From Salinimicrobium gaetbulicola (lineage in GTDB: Bacteria > Bacteroidota > Bacteroidia > Flavobacteriales > Flavobacteriaceae): 64,000 nucleotides of DNA. How positions within the stretch are numbered: the stretch's first letter is position 1; every line of letters begins with the position of its first letter. The notes beneath the pieces were generated by a model. The model did no database searches, was not told the DNA's origin, and worked only from the letters and a program-made list of their open reading frames with translations. The position numbers and the translations under genes are program-made. This document shows, piece by piece, positions 34,952 through 43,862 of the stretch. The stretch is taken from assembly GCF_042676025.1 (NCBI RefSeq), contig NZ_JBHTJP010000035.1:186001-250000 (forward strand), given 5' to 3'.

Positions 34952-35965
34952 ATGAGTAACGAGAAAGAAAAAGAAGCAAAATTAAAGGCCCTCAAACTCA
35001 CTCTTGACAAGATGGATAAAACCTACGGTAAGGGAACGGTGATGAAGATGAGTGACCAGTCTGTGATGGATATAGAAGCTATTTCCAGCGGATCATTAGG
35101 ACTGGACCTTGCATTAGGGGTTGGAGGTTATCCGCGCGGAAGAGTGATCGAAATATACGGACCTGAATCTTCGGGTAAGACAACTTTGACGCTTCATGCC
35201 ATTGCAGAGGCTCAAAAAGCCGGTGGAATTGCAGCTTTTATTGATGCTGAACATGCTTTTGACCGTTTTTATGCTGAAAAATTAGGGATCGATCTTGAAA
35301 ACCTGATCATTTCTCAGCCGGACAACGGGGAGCAGGCACTTGAGATCGCAGATAACCTGATCCGTTCAGGAGCTATCGATATTATCGTGGTGGATTCTGT
35401 GGCTGCCCTTACTCCAAAGAGTGAAATTGAAGGAGAAATGGGAGATTCAAAAATGGGATTACACGCCCGTCTTATGTCTCAGGCTCTACGAAAGTTAACA
35501 GCTTCTATCAGCAAGACACATTGCACGGTAATCTTCATTAACCAGTTAAGGGAAAAGATTGGAGTGATGTTTGGAAACCCTGAAACTACTACAGGTGGTA
35601 ACGCCTTGAAATTCTATGCTTCCATTCGTCTTGACATTAGAAGGTCTACCCAAATCAAGGATAGCAACAGTGAAGTACAGGGGAATAAGACCCGTGTGAA
35701 AGTAGTGAAGAACAAGGTTGCTCCTCCTTTCAAAACAGCCGAATTTGACATCATGTATGGAGAAGGAGTTTCTAAAATTGGTGAGATCATCGACATAGGT
35801 GTTGATTATGAGATCATCAAAAAGAGCGGTTCCTGGTTCAGTTATGAAGACACCAAGCTGGGACAAGGCCGTGACGCGGTGAAAACGCTTCTAAAAGACA
35901 ATCCCGACCTCATGGAGGAACTGGAAACAAAGATCAAAGACGCGATCAAAGTCGCTAAAGCATAA
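34952..35965 (+). CDS. recA: Recombinase RecA
   Basis: The 337-residue protein has Walker A 'GPESSGKTT', Walker B region 'IIVVDSVAALTP', and L2 loop 'EKIGVMFGNPETTTGGNALK'. It drives homologous recombination and SOS induction. It is monocistronic, with a promoter 33 bp upstream and a terminator 7 bp downstream. The C-terminal acidic tail is short. Confidence 0.98.
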   Translation: MSNEKEKEAKLKALKLTLDKMDKTYGKGTVMKMSDQSVMDIEAISSGSLGLDLALGVGGYPRGRVIEIYGPESSGKTTLTLHAIAEAQKAGGIAAFIDAEHAFDRFYAEKLGIDLENLIISQPDNGEQALEIADNLIRSGAIDIIVVDSVAALTPKSEIEGEMGDSKMGLHARLMSQALRKLTASISKTHCTVIFINQLREKIGVMFGNPETTTGGNALKFYASIRLDIRRSTQIKDSNSEVQGNKTRVKVVKNKVAPPFKTAEFDIMYGEGVSKIGEIIDIGVDYEIIKKSGSWFSYEDTKLGQGRDAVKTLLKDNPDLMEELETKIKDAIKVAKA

Positions 35966-35971
35966 GCAAAT

Positions 35972-35998
35972 AAAATCCCGAATCTTTCGGGATTTTTT
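35972..35998 (+). terminator. Intrinsic terminator of recA
   Basis: An 11-bp stem (AAAATCCCGAA / TTCGGGATTTT) with a TCT loop is followed by T residues. Confidence 0.9.
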
Positions 35999-36188
35999 GT
36001 TTTCAGGCGCAACCTTTCAGTCCAAATTGCATCTGATAAAGACAGGTCCCCAAATAACCTGAATTTAATGAAGCTATTGGAATCCAATTCACTTTTGCCC
36101 TTATTCTGTAGTTCCAAAACGGAGCACGACCCCCCTATGCAATATTTTGAAAGTGAAGATTTAACACTGGTTCCAAAGACAAATGTTG

Positions 36189-36218
36189 TTGCCGTGACGA
36201 ATGATTTTTATATATTTA
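36189..36218 (+). promoter_or_regulatory. Promoter of the sigma factor / barrel operon
   Basis: TTG (36189-36191), exactly 19 nt, then TATATTTA (36211-36218) fits the Bacteroidota pattern. The leader to the TTG start at 36297 would be about 73 nt. The rest of the 331-bp gap 35966-36296 contains the recA terminator and no convincing gene; an open frame at 36068-36379 runs through this promoter and into the sigma gene. Confidence 0.55.
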
Positions 36219-36296
36219 AGTTCTGGCAGGAAAGTCATGGCCGGAAGGATTCTTCCTTTTTCATTTTTGAAAACAACTGTAACAATTTAGTTCATA

Positions 36297-36839
36297 TTGG
36301 GGATCAACCAACTCATAAAAAAATGCAAGCAACAGGATATAAAAGCGCAAGAGCAGCTTTACAGGCTCTATGCGCATAAATTATTCCCGCTTTGCCTTAA
36401 ATATTCTGCCAGTTACCAGCAGGCAGAAGATAATTTACAGGATGCATTTTTAATGATTTTTAAAAAGATCCCACAGTATAAACACAAAGGTTCTTTTGAA
36501 GGATGGATGAAAAGGGTTGCTATTAATACCGCCCTACAAAAATTTAGAAAACAAACGGTTTTTGAGATCATCAATGATGATCATTTAAAAGAACCGGAGA
36601 TTGAAATTGATGAAGATACTGTTTCAGTAGATTATCTACTGGAAATCATTCAGCAGCTACCCGATCGATACAGACAGGTTTTTAACCTCTATGTGCTGGA
36701 CGGTTTCTCTCACAAGGAAATAGCTGAGATCATGAATATTTCTACAGGAACTTCTAAATCTAACCTGGCCAGAGCCCGGGTGATCTTGAAAGAAAAGATT
36801 GAGAAAGGCCTCAATAAATCGAGTGCCCGGTCGATATAA
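36297..36839 (+). CDS. RNA polymerase sigma-70 family (ECF-like) factor
   Basis: The 180-residue protein has region 2 (about 8-80, 'EDNLQDAFLMIFKKI' and 'FEGWMKRVAINTA') and region 4 (about 115-170, 'LPDRYRQVFNLYVLDGFSHKEIAEIMN'). The start must be TTG at 36297: an in-frame stop lies at 36288-36290 and the next ATG would delete region 2. The downstream barrel protein starts 1 bp after the stop, so the two form an operon and probably a sigma/anti-sigma pair. Confidence 0.92.
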   Translation: MGINQLIKKCKQQDIKAQEQLYRLYAHKLFPLCLKYSASYQQAEDNLQDAFLMIFKKIPQYKHKGSFEGWMKRVAINTALQKFRKQTVFEIINDDHLKEPEIEIDEDTVSVDYLLEIIQQLPDRYRQVFNLYVLDGFSHKEIAEIMNISTGTSKSNLARARVILKEKIEKGLNKSSARSI

Positions 36840-36840
36840 A

Positions 36841-38109
36841 ATGAGTGAAAGAAAACACATAGATAGGTTATTCCAGGAGAAATTCAAAGATTTTGAAGCT
36901 ACTCCCAATGAAGCTATCTGGCGGAACATTTCAGCGAAACTGCAAGAAAAAGAGCGTCGCCGTCCTATCGTTGCACCAATTTGGTCACGCGTTGCAGGAA
37001 TAGCTGCTGTACTAGCCATCATCTTCTTAATTGGTGAATGGATGTTCCCTGTTTCCAACACTAGCCTTATAGCAAGTGAAGATCTGGAAGAAACCTTTGA
37101 TAAAACCAACCTTTCCATAGCCGATAATTCCACTTCTGAAATTCCTGCAGAAAGCAACGAAACCAATGCGACACCCGTTTTTGAAAAGAAAAAAACTAAA
37201 GCTTCCGAAGTTCCTTCTGAAGTAAAGGTAATTCCGCTGAAAACGCCTGTTCAAAGGGAAAACATCAGTTCTTCAGAAAAAACAATAGCTTCCACCAAGA
37301 CCAGTGAGGGTCCTTCTAAAAAAGAAACACTTCAGAATAAAAAGTCTCTTTTTGATGCCATAACTGAACCTGAAATAGAAGTGGCTGAAGGCGGTTCAAA
37401 AGGGAATTTTGAAGTTTCCACCCATGCCGCCCCTATTTATTACGGTAATTTTGGAAACGGAAATTTCCTTGGTTCGCAATTCAGCCAGAACAGTAAAGAA
37501 AGCGAGATCACTTATTCCTACGGGATCAACATCGCGTATTCTATTTCAGATAAGGTGAAGATCCGTTCTGGGGTGAACAAGGTTTCCATGAGCTACAACA
37601 CCAGTAACATTGCGTACAATGCCATAGTGGGGCCGGCTGCATCAAATGCAATCGCCTTAAATGAGGATCCCGGTGTAGAAGTTAATTCTAAAGGAAACTT
37701 AACCAAGCAACCACTTTCAAATACCACCAAAGATGCCATTGGTAGAATGAATTCGGGGTTACTGAATCAAAAAATGGGCTTTATCGAGGTTCCTGTCGAG
37801 CTTGAATATAATCTTATCGATAAACGATTTGAGCTGAATCTTATTGGAGGTGCCAGTACCTTGTTCCTAGATGAAAATAAGATTTCTGTGAACGACGGAA
37901 ATATTTCGGCGGTTGGAAAAGCCAACAACCTCAATCAGGTTAGTTTCAGCACAAACATTGGTTTAGGGCTTGATTACAATCTTTCTGAAAAATTCAAGCT
38001 GAACATGGAGCCAATGCTGAAATATCAATTCAACACCTTTAATTCTCAGTCCTCGGGCAACCAGCCTTACTACCTGGGTATCTATTCAGGGTTTAGCTTT
38101 AAATTCTAA
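36841..38109 (+). CDS. Membrane-anchored protein with C-terminal outer-membrane-type barrel (candidate anti-sigma factor)
   Basis: The 422-residue protein has a cytoplasmic N-terminus of about 50 residues ('DRLFQEKFKDFEATPNEAIW'), one TM segment (about 51-69), a Ser/Glu/Lys-rich linker (about 75-195), and a C-terminal region of alternating beta strands (about 200-422) ending 'LGIYSGFSFKF', typical of outer-membrane barrels. The in-frame ATG at 36799 lies inside the sigma gene; 36841 fits better. One polypeptide could thus link the inner membrane to the outer membrane. Role as anti-sigma factor is inferred from the adjacent sigma gene. Confidence 0.8.
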   Translation: MSERKHIDRLFQEKFKDFEATPNEAIWRNISAKLQEKERRRPIVAPIWSRVAGIAAVLAIIFLIGEWMFPVSNTSLIASEDLEETFDKTNLSIADNSTSEIPAESNETNATPVFEKKKTKASEVPSEVKVIPLKTPVQRENISSSEKTIASTKTSEGPSKKETLQNKKSLFDAITEPEIEVAEGGSKGNFEVSTHAAPIYYGNFGNGNFLGSQFSQNSKESEITYSYGINIAYSISDKVKIRSGVNKVSMSYNTSNIAYNAIVGPAASNAIALNEDPGVEVNSKGNLTKQPLSNTTKDAIGRMNSGLLNQKMGFIEVPVELEYNLIDKRFELNLIGGASTLFLDENKISVNDGNISAVGKANNLNQVSFSTNIGLGLDYNLSEKFKLNMEPMLKYQFNTFNSQSSGNQPYYLGIYSGFSFKF

Positions 38110-38846
38110 AAATCGGGGTTGTAAAGTTCTTCCAGGATCAGATTACGGGTTTTCTCGCGTAGTTCTTTTTTATCCTCCTGAGTCTTTCCTTCGGTATCTA
38201 TAAAATTCTTGACCTTTACACGCATTTTTCCAGGTTTACCTTCAAATAGGATATAAGGGAATCGGTCTCGGTTATCATAAAAGACAATAGGCACTATAGG
38301 GATCTGGTGATCAATGGCCAGTCGGAAGGCACCATCTTTAAAGGTATCCAGTATCATATCAAGATTATCGGGTACACCTCCTTCCGGAAAAATACAAATA
38401 CTCGTCCCTTCATTAAGTCTCTTTTGAGCTCGGTCAAAAACCTCCTTCCGGCTTTTCTGATTTCCCCGATCTACAAGGATACAAGTGCGTTTATAGAAAT
38501 ATCCAAAAAGGGGTATTTTCACCAGTTCTTTTTTCCCCACAAAAACAAACGGATTGCGCACGGTAGCCAGCATTAACATAATATCTGTCATTGAGGTATG
38601 ATTGGCCACCAGCATATAGCTTTTCCCCTTTTCCAGTTGTTGTTCCCGCTTTATCTTCGGAAAGAATCCCATTCCGTAGAGAATAAAGAAAGCCCACCAA
38701 CGCGCTAATAGAAAGAATTGAGGATAAAATTTTGTGTGCGAAGTGAATAAAAGCAGGAAGGGGAAAAATACGATTATGGGAACAGCCATTAGGATGTAAA
38801 ACCAAATTCGCCATAAGGCATTTAAAAATGACCTGAGGATCTGCAT
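38106..38846 (-). CDS. Lysophospholipid acyltransferase family protein
   Basis: The protein has 246 residues from the ATG at 38846; the longer frame to 38966 runs into trpS and is not credible. It has N-terminal hydrophobic segments (about 8-40), 'VANHTSMTDIM' with the HX4D catalytic pair, and 'ICIFPEGGVPDN' as the phosphate-binding block. It resembles PlsC but is diverged from the copy at 3968. Possible roles are phosphatidate synthesis or acylation of ornithine-type lipids. It converges on the barrel gene with a 4-bp overlap and diverges from trpS. Confidence 0.85.
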   Translation of the reverse strand: MQILRSFLNALWRIWFYILMAVPIIVFFPFLLLFTSHTKFYPQFFLLARWWAFFILYGMGFFPKIKREQQLEKGKSYMLVANHTSMTDIMLMLATVRNPFVFVGKKELVKIPLFGYFYKRTCILVDRGNQKSRKEVFDRAQKRLNEGTSICIFPEGGVPDNLDMILDTFKDGAFRLAIDHQIPIVPIVFYDNRDRFPYILFEGKPGKMRVKVKNFIDTEGKTQEDKKELREKTRNLILEELYNPDF

Positions 38847-38870
38847 AAGCACCAAAAATAAGCAAATGGA

Positions 38871-38901
38871 TTGAAGGAATTCCTTAAAATAGATACCTTT
38901 G
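38871..38901 (+). promoter_or_regulatory. trpS promoter
   Basis: TTG (38871-38873), a 20-nt spacer, and TACCTTTG (38894-38901) fit the Bacteroidota promoter very well, 20 nt before the trpS ATG. Confidence 0.7.
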
Positions 38902-38921
38902 TTCAAAAATAGAAAAAGCCA

Positions 38922-39890
38922 ATGTCCAGAGTACTTACAGGAATTCAAAGCACAGGAACACCCCATTTAGGAAATATATTAGGAGCGATCATCCCGGCTA
39001 TTAACATGGCCAACGATCCAAAAAATGATTCTTACCTCTTCATCGCTAACCTGCATACTTTAACACAGATCAAAGATGCGGCGATCATGAAAGAAAACAC
39101 CCTTTCTACTGCGGCCACCTGGCTGGCATTTGGTTTGGACATAGAAAAATCTGTTTTTTACCGTCAAAGTGATATTCCACAGGTGACCGAACTCAACTGG
39201 TACCTGAGCTGTTTTTTCCCATATCAACGACTTACCCTGGCGCATTCTTTCAAAGATAAGGCAGACAGGCTGGAAGATGTGAATTCAGGACTTTTCACAT
39301 ACCCGATGTTAATGGCTGCGGATATTCTATTATATGACGCAGAAATAGTTCCGGTAGGAAAAGACCAGCTACAACACCTGGAGATGACCCGGGATGTAGC
39401 ATCGAGGTTCCATACAAAAATGGGAGAAACCTTCGTAATGCCAGAAGCTAAGGTACAGGAAGAGACCATGTATGTACCGGGGACCGATGGCGCAAAAATG
39501 AGTAAATCAAAAGGAAATACTATCAATATTTTCCTTACCGATAAGAAGCTGCGCAAACAGATCATGGGTATCCAGACAGACAGTACACCACTTGAAGAGC
39601 CTAAAGATCCAGATACTTGCAACGTATTCAATCTTTATAAGATCATGGCTTCCAAAGAGCAGATCGCAGAGATGCGCAGCAATTATGAAGGCGGGAATTA
39701 TGGTTATGGCCACGCCAAACAGGCACTTTACGAACTTATCGTCGCAAGATTTGAAACTGAGCGTGAGAAATATCACTACTACATGGAAAATCCTGCTAAG
39801 ATCGAAGAGGCTTTGCTAGTAGGTGCGAAAAAAGCACACGAAACCGCCGATAAGGTTCTGGCCAAAGTTCGTGAAAAGCTCGGGTATTAG
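38922..39890 (+). CDS. trpS: Tryptophanyl-tRNA synthetase
   Basis: The 322-residue class I synthetase has the HIGH-type motif in 'GIQSTGTPHLGNILGAI' and KMSKS in 'DGAKMSKSKGNTINIF'. It charges tRNA(Trp). The gene is monocistronic, with a clear promoter and a 4-bp tail-to-tail overlap with dprA. No T-box or leader ORF is visible in the short 5' region. Confidence 0.97.
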   Translation: MSRVLTGIQSTGTPHLGNILGAIIPAINMANDPKNDSYLFIANLHTLTQIKDAAIMKENTLSTAATWLAFGLDIEKSVFYRQSDIPQVTELNWYLSCFFPYQRLTLAHSFKDKADRLEDVNSGLFTYPMLMAADILLYDAEIVPVGKDQLQHLEMTRDVASRFHTKMGETFVMPEAKVQEETMYVPGTDGAKMSKSKGNTINIFLTDKKLRKQIMGIQTDSTPLEEPKDPDTCNVFNLYKIMASKEQIAEMRSNYEGGNYGYGHAKQALYELIVARFETEREKYHYYMENPAKIEEALLVGAKKAHETADKVLAKVREKLGY

Positions 39891-40987
39891 ATCACCTCAA
39901 AAAGCTTACCCGGCAACGGCCGTACAACCCCTTTAAGTTCCATATTCAACAAAAGGCTTGCGGCCTTAAAAGTTGGGATACTACAGTTAAGAGCGATTAG
40001 ATCTAATTGCTCTTTTCCGTTTTCTTTAAGGTAGCCGTAAAGCAATTTCTCTTCGGAATCAAGCTCTACAAAAAGCTGTTTCTGAACAGGGTTCAATTTT
40101 TCTTCAGGATGCCAGTTCAGGATATAGAGTAGATCAGCAGCGCTGGTTAAAACATGTGCCTGCTGTGATTTTATAAGCATATTACAACCTGAACTTTGAG
40201 TGTCTGACGGGCGACCGGGCACTGCAAAAACTTCCCGGTTATAAGAATTGGCAATATCACCCGTCACTAAAGAACCTCCTTTTTCGGCACTTTCTATGAC
40301 GATGGTCGCTTCACTCATCCCCGCGATTATGCGATTCCTTTTTAGAAAATTATTACGGTCAAAGGCATCAGCACTCCAGAAATCAGTTAAAAAGCCTCCG
40401 TGTTCTTCAATGCCGCTCACGTATTTCTGGTGGATCTTCGGATAGATCTGGTTCAAACCATGGGCAAGACAACCAATTGTTTGAAGTTCATTTTTAACCG
40501 CAGCCTTCTGGGCACAGATATCGATTCCATAAGCAAACCCCGAAACGATAACCGGATCTAAGGGACTCAGTTCTTCTATCAATCGCTCACAGAATGCAAG
40601 GCCGTGATTGGTCGCATTGCGAGTTCCCACTATGCTGATGATCTTTTTTTGTTTGAGATCGATATTTCCACGTTGAAAAAGGAGAATTGGACCATCAAGG
40701 CAATGTTTAAGTTTTTCAGGATAATCCTCATCTTGAAAATAGAGGCATTTGATCCTGTTCCTTTCTATGAATTCAATTTCTTTTTCAGCTGCGCGGAGGT
40801 GAGAAGGATCCTTCAGATCTTGAAGTTTGAATTTACCAACCCCATCAATTTTAAGCAGTGTGTTCAATTTTTCTTTGAAAACAGCTTCCGCAGAACCCGC
40901 ATGCCTGATGAGTTTTTTAGCCGTGGCATCGCCCAGGTTCGGGACGTGCTGTAGCGCCAGAATAAATTGTAGATCAGACAGATGCAT
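39887..40987 (-). CDS. dprA: DNA-processing protein DprA
   Basis: The 366-residue protein has an N-terminal helix-hairpin-helix-like region, the Rossmann-type DprA core ('SIVGTRNATNHGLAFCERLI', 'VSGFAYGIDICAQKAAV', 'GSLVTGDIANSYNREVFAVPG'), and a C-terminal winged-helix segment. DprA loads RecA on incoming single-stranded DNA during transformation. Its presence does not prove competence, as no com genes are in the window. Confidence 0.94.
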   Translation of the reverse strand: MHLSDLQFILALQHVPNLGDATAKKLIRHAGSAEAVFKEKLNTLLKIDGVGKFKLQDLKDPSHLRAAEKEIEFIERNRIKCLYFQDEDYPEKLKHCLDGPILLFQRGNIDLKQKKIISIVGTRNATNHGLAFCERLIEELSPLDPVIVSGFAYGIDICAQKAAVKNELQTIGCLAHGLNQIYPKIHQKYVSGIEEHGGFLTDFWSADAFDRNNFLKRNRIIAGMSEATIVIESAEKGGSLVTGDIANSYNREVFAVPGRPSDTQSSGCNMLIKSQQAHVLTSAADLLYILNWHPEEKLNPVQKQLFVELDSEEKLLYGYLKENGKEQLDLIALNCSIPTFKAASLLLNMELKGVVRPLPGKLFEVI

Positions 40988-41069
40988 GCTTATTGGATAT
41001 ATTTAAATTTAGTCTAAAAATTTGTTAATAAAATTGGCCCGGGCTGTTTTATCTGAAATTAAAATGTTT

Positions 41070-41077
41070 TACATTTG
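41070..41077 (+). promoter_or_regulatory. -7 box abutting the SPOR-protein start (leaderless candidate)
   Basis: TACATTTG matches TAnnTTTG and ends only 5 nt before the ATG at 41083, so the transcript would start at or within a few bases of the AUG. Confidence 0.55.
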
Positions 41078-41082
41078 TTCAA

Positions 41083-42012
41083 ATGGCAGTAGAAAATTAC
41101 ATACACGATCTTTTGTACCGGTATGAATGTGTGATCCTACCGGGATTCGGTGCATTTATCACCCAACAGCATTCAGCTCAAATTCATTCAGCTACCAACC
41201 AGTTCTACCCTCCTAAAAAGACGGTTTCTTTTAACCGCCAGTTGGTTAACAACGATGGTTTGTTGGCTAATTATATCATGGAGGCCGAAAAGACCGGGTA
41301 TGAAAATGCCATTTTCAAGATCAATTCTTTCGTTCAGGAACTGAATACCGTTCTAAAGGAAAACAAGACCGTTAGTTTTGGTCCTGTTGGATCTTTAAGG
41401 CTTACAGAAGATGATAAACTTCAGTTCGAGCCTTCTTCTAATAATGATTACCTGACGGAAGCTTTTGGACTTAGTTCGGTTGCTTCTTCAGAAATTACCA
41501 GGGAAACCTACAAGAAACAAGCAATTGCTCTGGAAGAGAAAGCGCCAGTAGCTTTCACTCCCGAAAAACGAGCTTCCAACTGGCTGAAATATGCCGCCGT
41601 AGGATTGCTTGCCATAGGACTTAGTGGTGCTGCCGGCCTGAATTTCTACAGCAATCAGGTTAACGAACACAATATAGCCGAACAGCAAAAAGCGGCTTCC
41701 CAATTGGAAAACCAAATTCAGCAGGCAACGTTTGTAATTGACAATCCGCTGCCAGCTGTGACATTAAAGGTTTCAAAGCAAACCGGAAAATACCACATTG
41801 TAGCGGGTGCTTTCAGAATGCAGGAAAATGCAGAAAAGAAAGTGCAGCAGCTAAAGGCCGAAGGGCATAAGGCGCGCGAGATCGGTGCGAACAGGTTCGG
41901 GCTTCACCAGGTTGTTTACAGCAGCTACGAAGACAGACTGGAAGCCTTAAGAGCTCTACGTGAAGTAAAAACTGCCAATCCTGGTGCCTGGTTACTGGTA
42001 CAGGAGCTGTAA
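41083..42012 (+). CDS. HU-like (CCDC81-type) domain protein with TM and SPOR domain
   Basis: The 309-residue protein has an N-terminal Bacteroidota-type HU/CCDC81-like domain (about 1-125, 'MAVENYIHDLLYRYECVI', 'VSFGPVGSLRLTED'), one TM segment (about 168-188), and a C-terminal SPOR domain (about 230-309, 'YHIVAGAFRMQENAEKKVQQ'). SPOR domains bind denuded peptidoglycan at division sites. The HU-like part would face the cytoplasm. It may connect cytoplasmic components to septal wall. Confidence 0.9.
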   Translation: MAVENYIHDLLYRYECVILPGFGAFITQQHSAQIHSATNQFYPPKKTVSFNRQLVNNDGLLANYIMEAEKTGYENAIFKINSFVQELNTVLKENKTVSFGPVGSLRLTEDDKLQFEPSSNNDYLTEAFGLSSVASSEITRETYKKQAIALEEKAPVAFTPEKRASNWLKYAAVGLLAIGLSGAAGLNFYSNQVNEHNIAEQQKAASQLENQIQQATFVIDNPLPAVTLKVSKQTGKYHIVAGAFRMQENAEKKVQQLKAEGHKAREIGANRFGLHQVVYSSYEDRLEALRALREVKTANPGAWLLVQEL

Positions 42013-42095
42013 TTACAACACCCATCTATCAACATCCTTTTTGGGAGAATAGTATTTTAATATACCATTAACGCGAATGGTTTGTTAAAGCAACT

Positions 42096-42103
42096 TACCT
42101 TTG
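42096..42103 (+). promoter_or_regulatory. -7 promoter box of the thioesterase gene
   Basis: TACCTTTG matches TAnnTTTG and ends 16 nt before the ATG at 42120. Confidence 0.55.
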
Positions 42104-42119
42104 CCAAAAATTTAGCTTC

Positions 42120-42635
42120 ATGCACGCAAAAACTCCGGAAGAATCCAGAACTACTATGACCGACCTGGTTTTACCTAGTGAAACCAATCCCTTAAACAAC
42201 CTTTTTGGAGGGGAATTATTAGCGAGAATGGACAGAGCTGCCAGTATCGCTGCCAGACGTCACAGCCGAAGAATAGTAGTGACTGCCTCTGTAAACCACG
42301 TTGCATTTAATAAAGCAGTGCCTCTTGGGAGTGTAGTGACCGTAGAAGCGGCCGTTTCCCGGGCTTTTAAGACCTCTATGGAGATCTATATCGATGTTTG
42401 GGTCGAAGACCGCGAGAGTGGTACCCGAAGTAAGGCAAATGAAGCTATTTACACGTTTGTAGCAGTCGATGAAACCGGAACTCCGGTTAAAATTCCAACT
42501 CTTGAGCCTGAAACCGATCTTGAAAAAGAGCGTTTCGCCGCTGCCTTAAGAAGAAAACAATTGAGTTTGGTGCTCGCCGGGAAAATGAAACCGGGAGAAG
42601 CCACTGAACTGAAAGCCCTTTTCGAAAACAGTTAG
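42120..42635 (+). CDS. Acyl-CoA thioesterase (hotdog fold)
   Basis: The 171-residue protein has the hotdog-fold pattern of the YciA/BFIT group: 'NPLNNLFGGELLARMDRAA' with the helix Asp, 'VNHVAFNKAVPLGSVV', and 'YIDVWVED'. It hydrolyses acyl-CoA thioesters in the cytoplasm. It is a single gene with its own promoter and converges with envC after 6 bp. Confidence 0.92.
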   Translation: MHAKTPEESRTTMTDLVLPSETNPLNNLFGGELLARMDRAASIAARRHSRRIVVTASVNHVAFNKAVPLGSVVTVEAAVSRAFKTSMEIYIDVWVEDRESGTRSKANEAIYTFVAVDETGTPVKIPTLEPETDLEKERFAAALRRKQLSLVLAGKMKPGEATELKALFENS

Positions 42636-42641
42636 TTGTAA

Positions 42642-43862
42642 TTACATTTTGTAGATCCAGTCAGCCGGATCTAGCTTTTGGTTGTTCTTAAACATTACGA
42701 AGTATAATGTAGTTCGGCCGTCTGTAATATCAGTTGCAATTTTTCCGATTTCATCACCCATGTTTACTTGTTGACCCTTTCGAACGTTTGAAGATGAAAG
42801 ATGATTGTACACGGTTATATAATCACCATGCCTTAGCATGACCATTAAACTTGAGCCTTTTATTGCTATTATTTCACTTACGGTACCGGCAAAAACGGCT
42901 CTAGCACTGGATCCCGGATCTGTAGCAATTCTAACTCCATTACTGTTCTTAGTTGCCGATTTTACAATGGGGTGAGGTTGAACTCCAAATTTCATGACAA
43001 CGGTACCAGTTCTAACAGGCCACGGCAATTTACCTTTATTCGATGCAAAGTTCGCGGCAAGAGCCTTGGCTTCAGGAGTTAGTGCAAATACTTCCCTAGA
43101 AGTAGATCCGCTTTCTTCATTATTTTTTGCAATAGCATCGGCAATTATTTTTTCAATAGCTCGGTCGATTGAATTAATTTCCTTTTGTTTTCTGTTGAGT
43201 TCGGCAGCAAATTGTCCCTCCTTTTTTCGAATTGTGGAAACCAAAACTTCCTGCGCTTTCTTACTTTCCTCCAGCTGCGCCCTGGTGGCTCTGTTCTCGG
43301 CGATCAGTTTTTCCTTGGTCTTTTTCTGCTCTGCCAGGTTTTGATTTAACTTTTGAAGATCTTCGGTGCGGGTTTTTATCTCATCTCCCTGTTGTTTCCT
43401 GTAGTTGGCATATTGCTTCATGTACTGAAGCCTTTTATAGGCCTGTAGAAAGCTTTCCGCGGAAAGAAGGAACATGATCCTGCTTTGCTGACTTTTACTT
43501 CTGTAGGACTTCTGGATCATCCTGCTGTAATCCTCTTTCAGCTTCTCCAACTCCTTACGAAGCGTCCCGATCTTATTCTGATTGGAATTTATTTCACGGG
43601 TAAGCAGGTTTGCCTGTTGATTGGTGACCCTGATAAGACTCTCGGTAGCGCGTATCTTCTGCTGAAGATCTTCCACCTCGGTAAGGATAGATTTCTCCTT
43701 CTTAAGGTTCGAGGTCCTGAGGTTATTGATCCGTTTTATCTCCTGTTGAAGTTCCAGCCTGCGCTGTTCAAGCTCTTCACGTTTGTCGGTTTGGGAAAAA
43801 GTTTGCAGGTTAAAAAACAGCAAACCTATGAGGATCAAATGTCTTACAAGGGGTCTTGTCAT
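42642..43862 (-). CDS. envC: EnvC-like murein hydrolase activator (degenerate LytM domain)
   Basis: The 406-residue protein has a signal peptide (about 1-23), a long coiled coil (about 25-250), and a C-terminal LytM/M23 domain (about 280-406). The zinc ligands of active M23 enzymes are absent: the first His/Asp motif reads 'KNSNGVRIATD' and the HxH strand ends 'LYFVMF'. This is the pattern of EnvC, which activates amidases at the septum rather than cutting itself. The ATG overlaps the DUF4292 stop by 1 bp (TAATG). Confidence 0.9.
   Translation of the reverse strand: MTRPLVRHLILIGLLFFNLQTFSQTDKREELEQRRLELQQEIKRINNLRTSNLKKEKSILTEVEDLQQKIRATESLIRVTNQQANLLTREINSNQNKIGTLRKELEKLKEDYSRMIQKSYRSKSQQSRIMFLLSAESFLQAYKRLQYMKQYANYRKQQGDEIKTRTEDLQKLNQNLAEQKKTKEKLIAENRATRAQLEESKKAQEVLVSTIRKKEGQFAAELNRKQKEINSIDRAIEKIIADAIAKNNEESGSTSREVFALTPEAKALAANFASNKGKLPWPVRTGTVVMKFGVQPHPIVKSATKNSNGVRIATDPGSSARAVFAGTVSEIIAIKGSSLMVMLRHGDYITVYNHLSSSNVRKGQQVNMGDEIGKIATDITDGRTTLYFVMFKNNQKLDPADWIYKM

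Noticed and set aside
36068..36379. 103-codon plus-strand frame before the sigma factor
   Set aside because: It runs through the sigma promoter (36189-36218) and overlaps the sigma gene by 83 bp; the protein has no signal or domain.
38847..38966. N-terminal extension of the acyltransferase
   Set aside because: It overlaps trpS and its promoter and contains sequence unlike the family; the start at 38846 gives the normal length.
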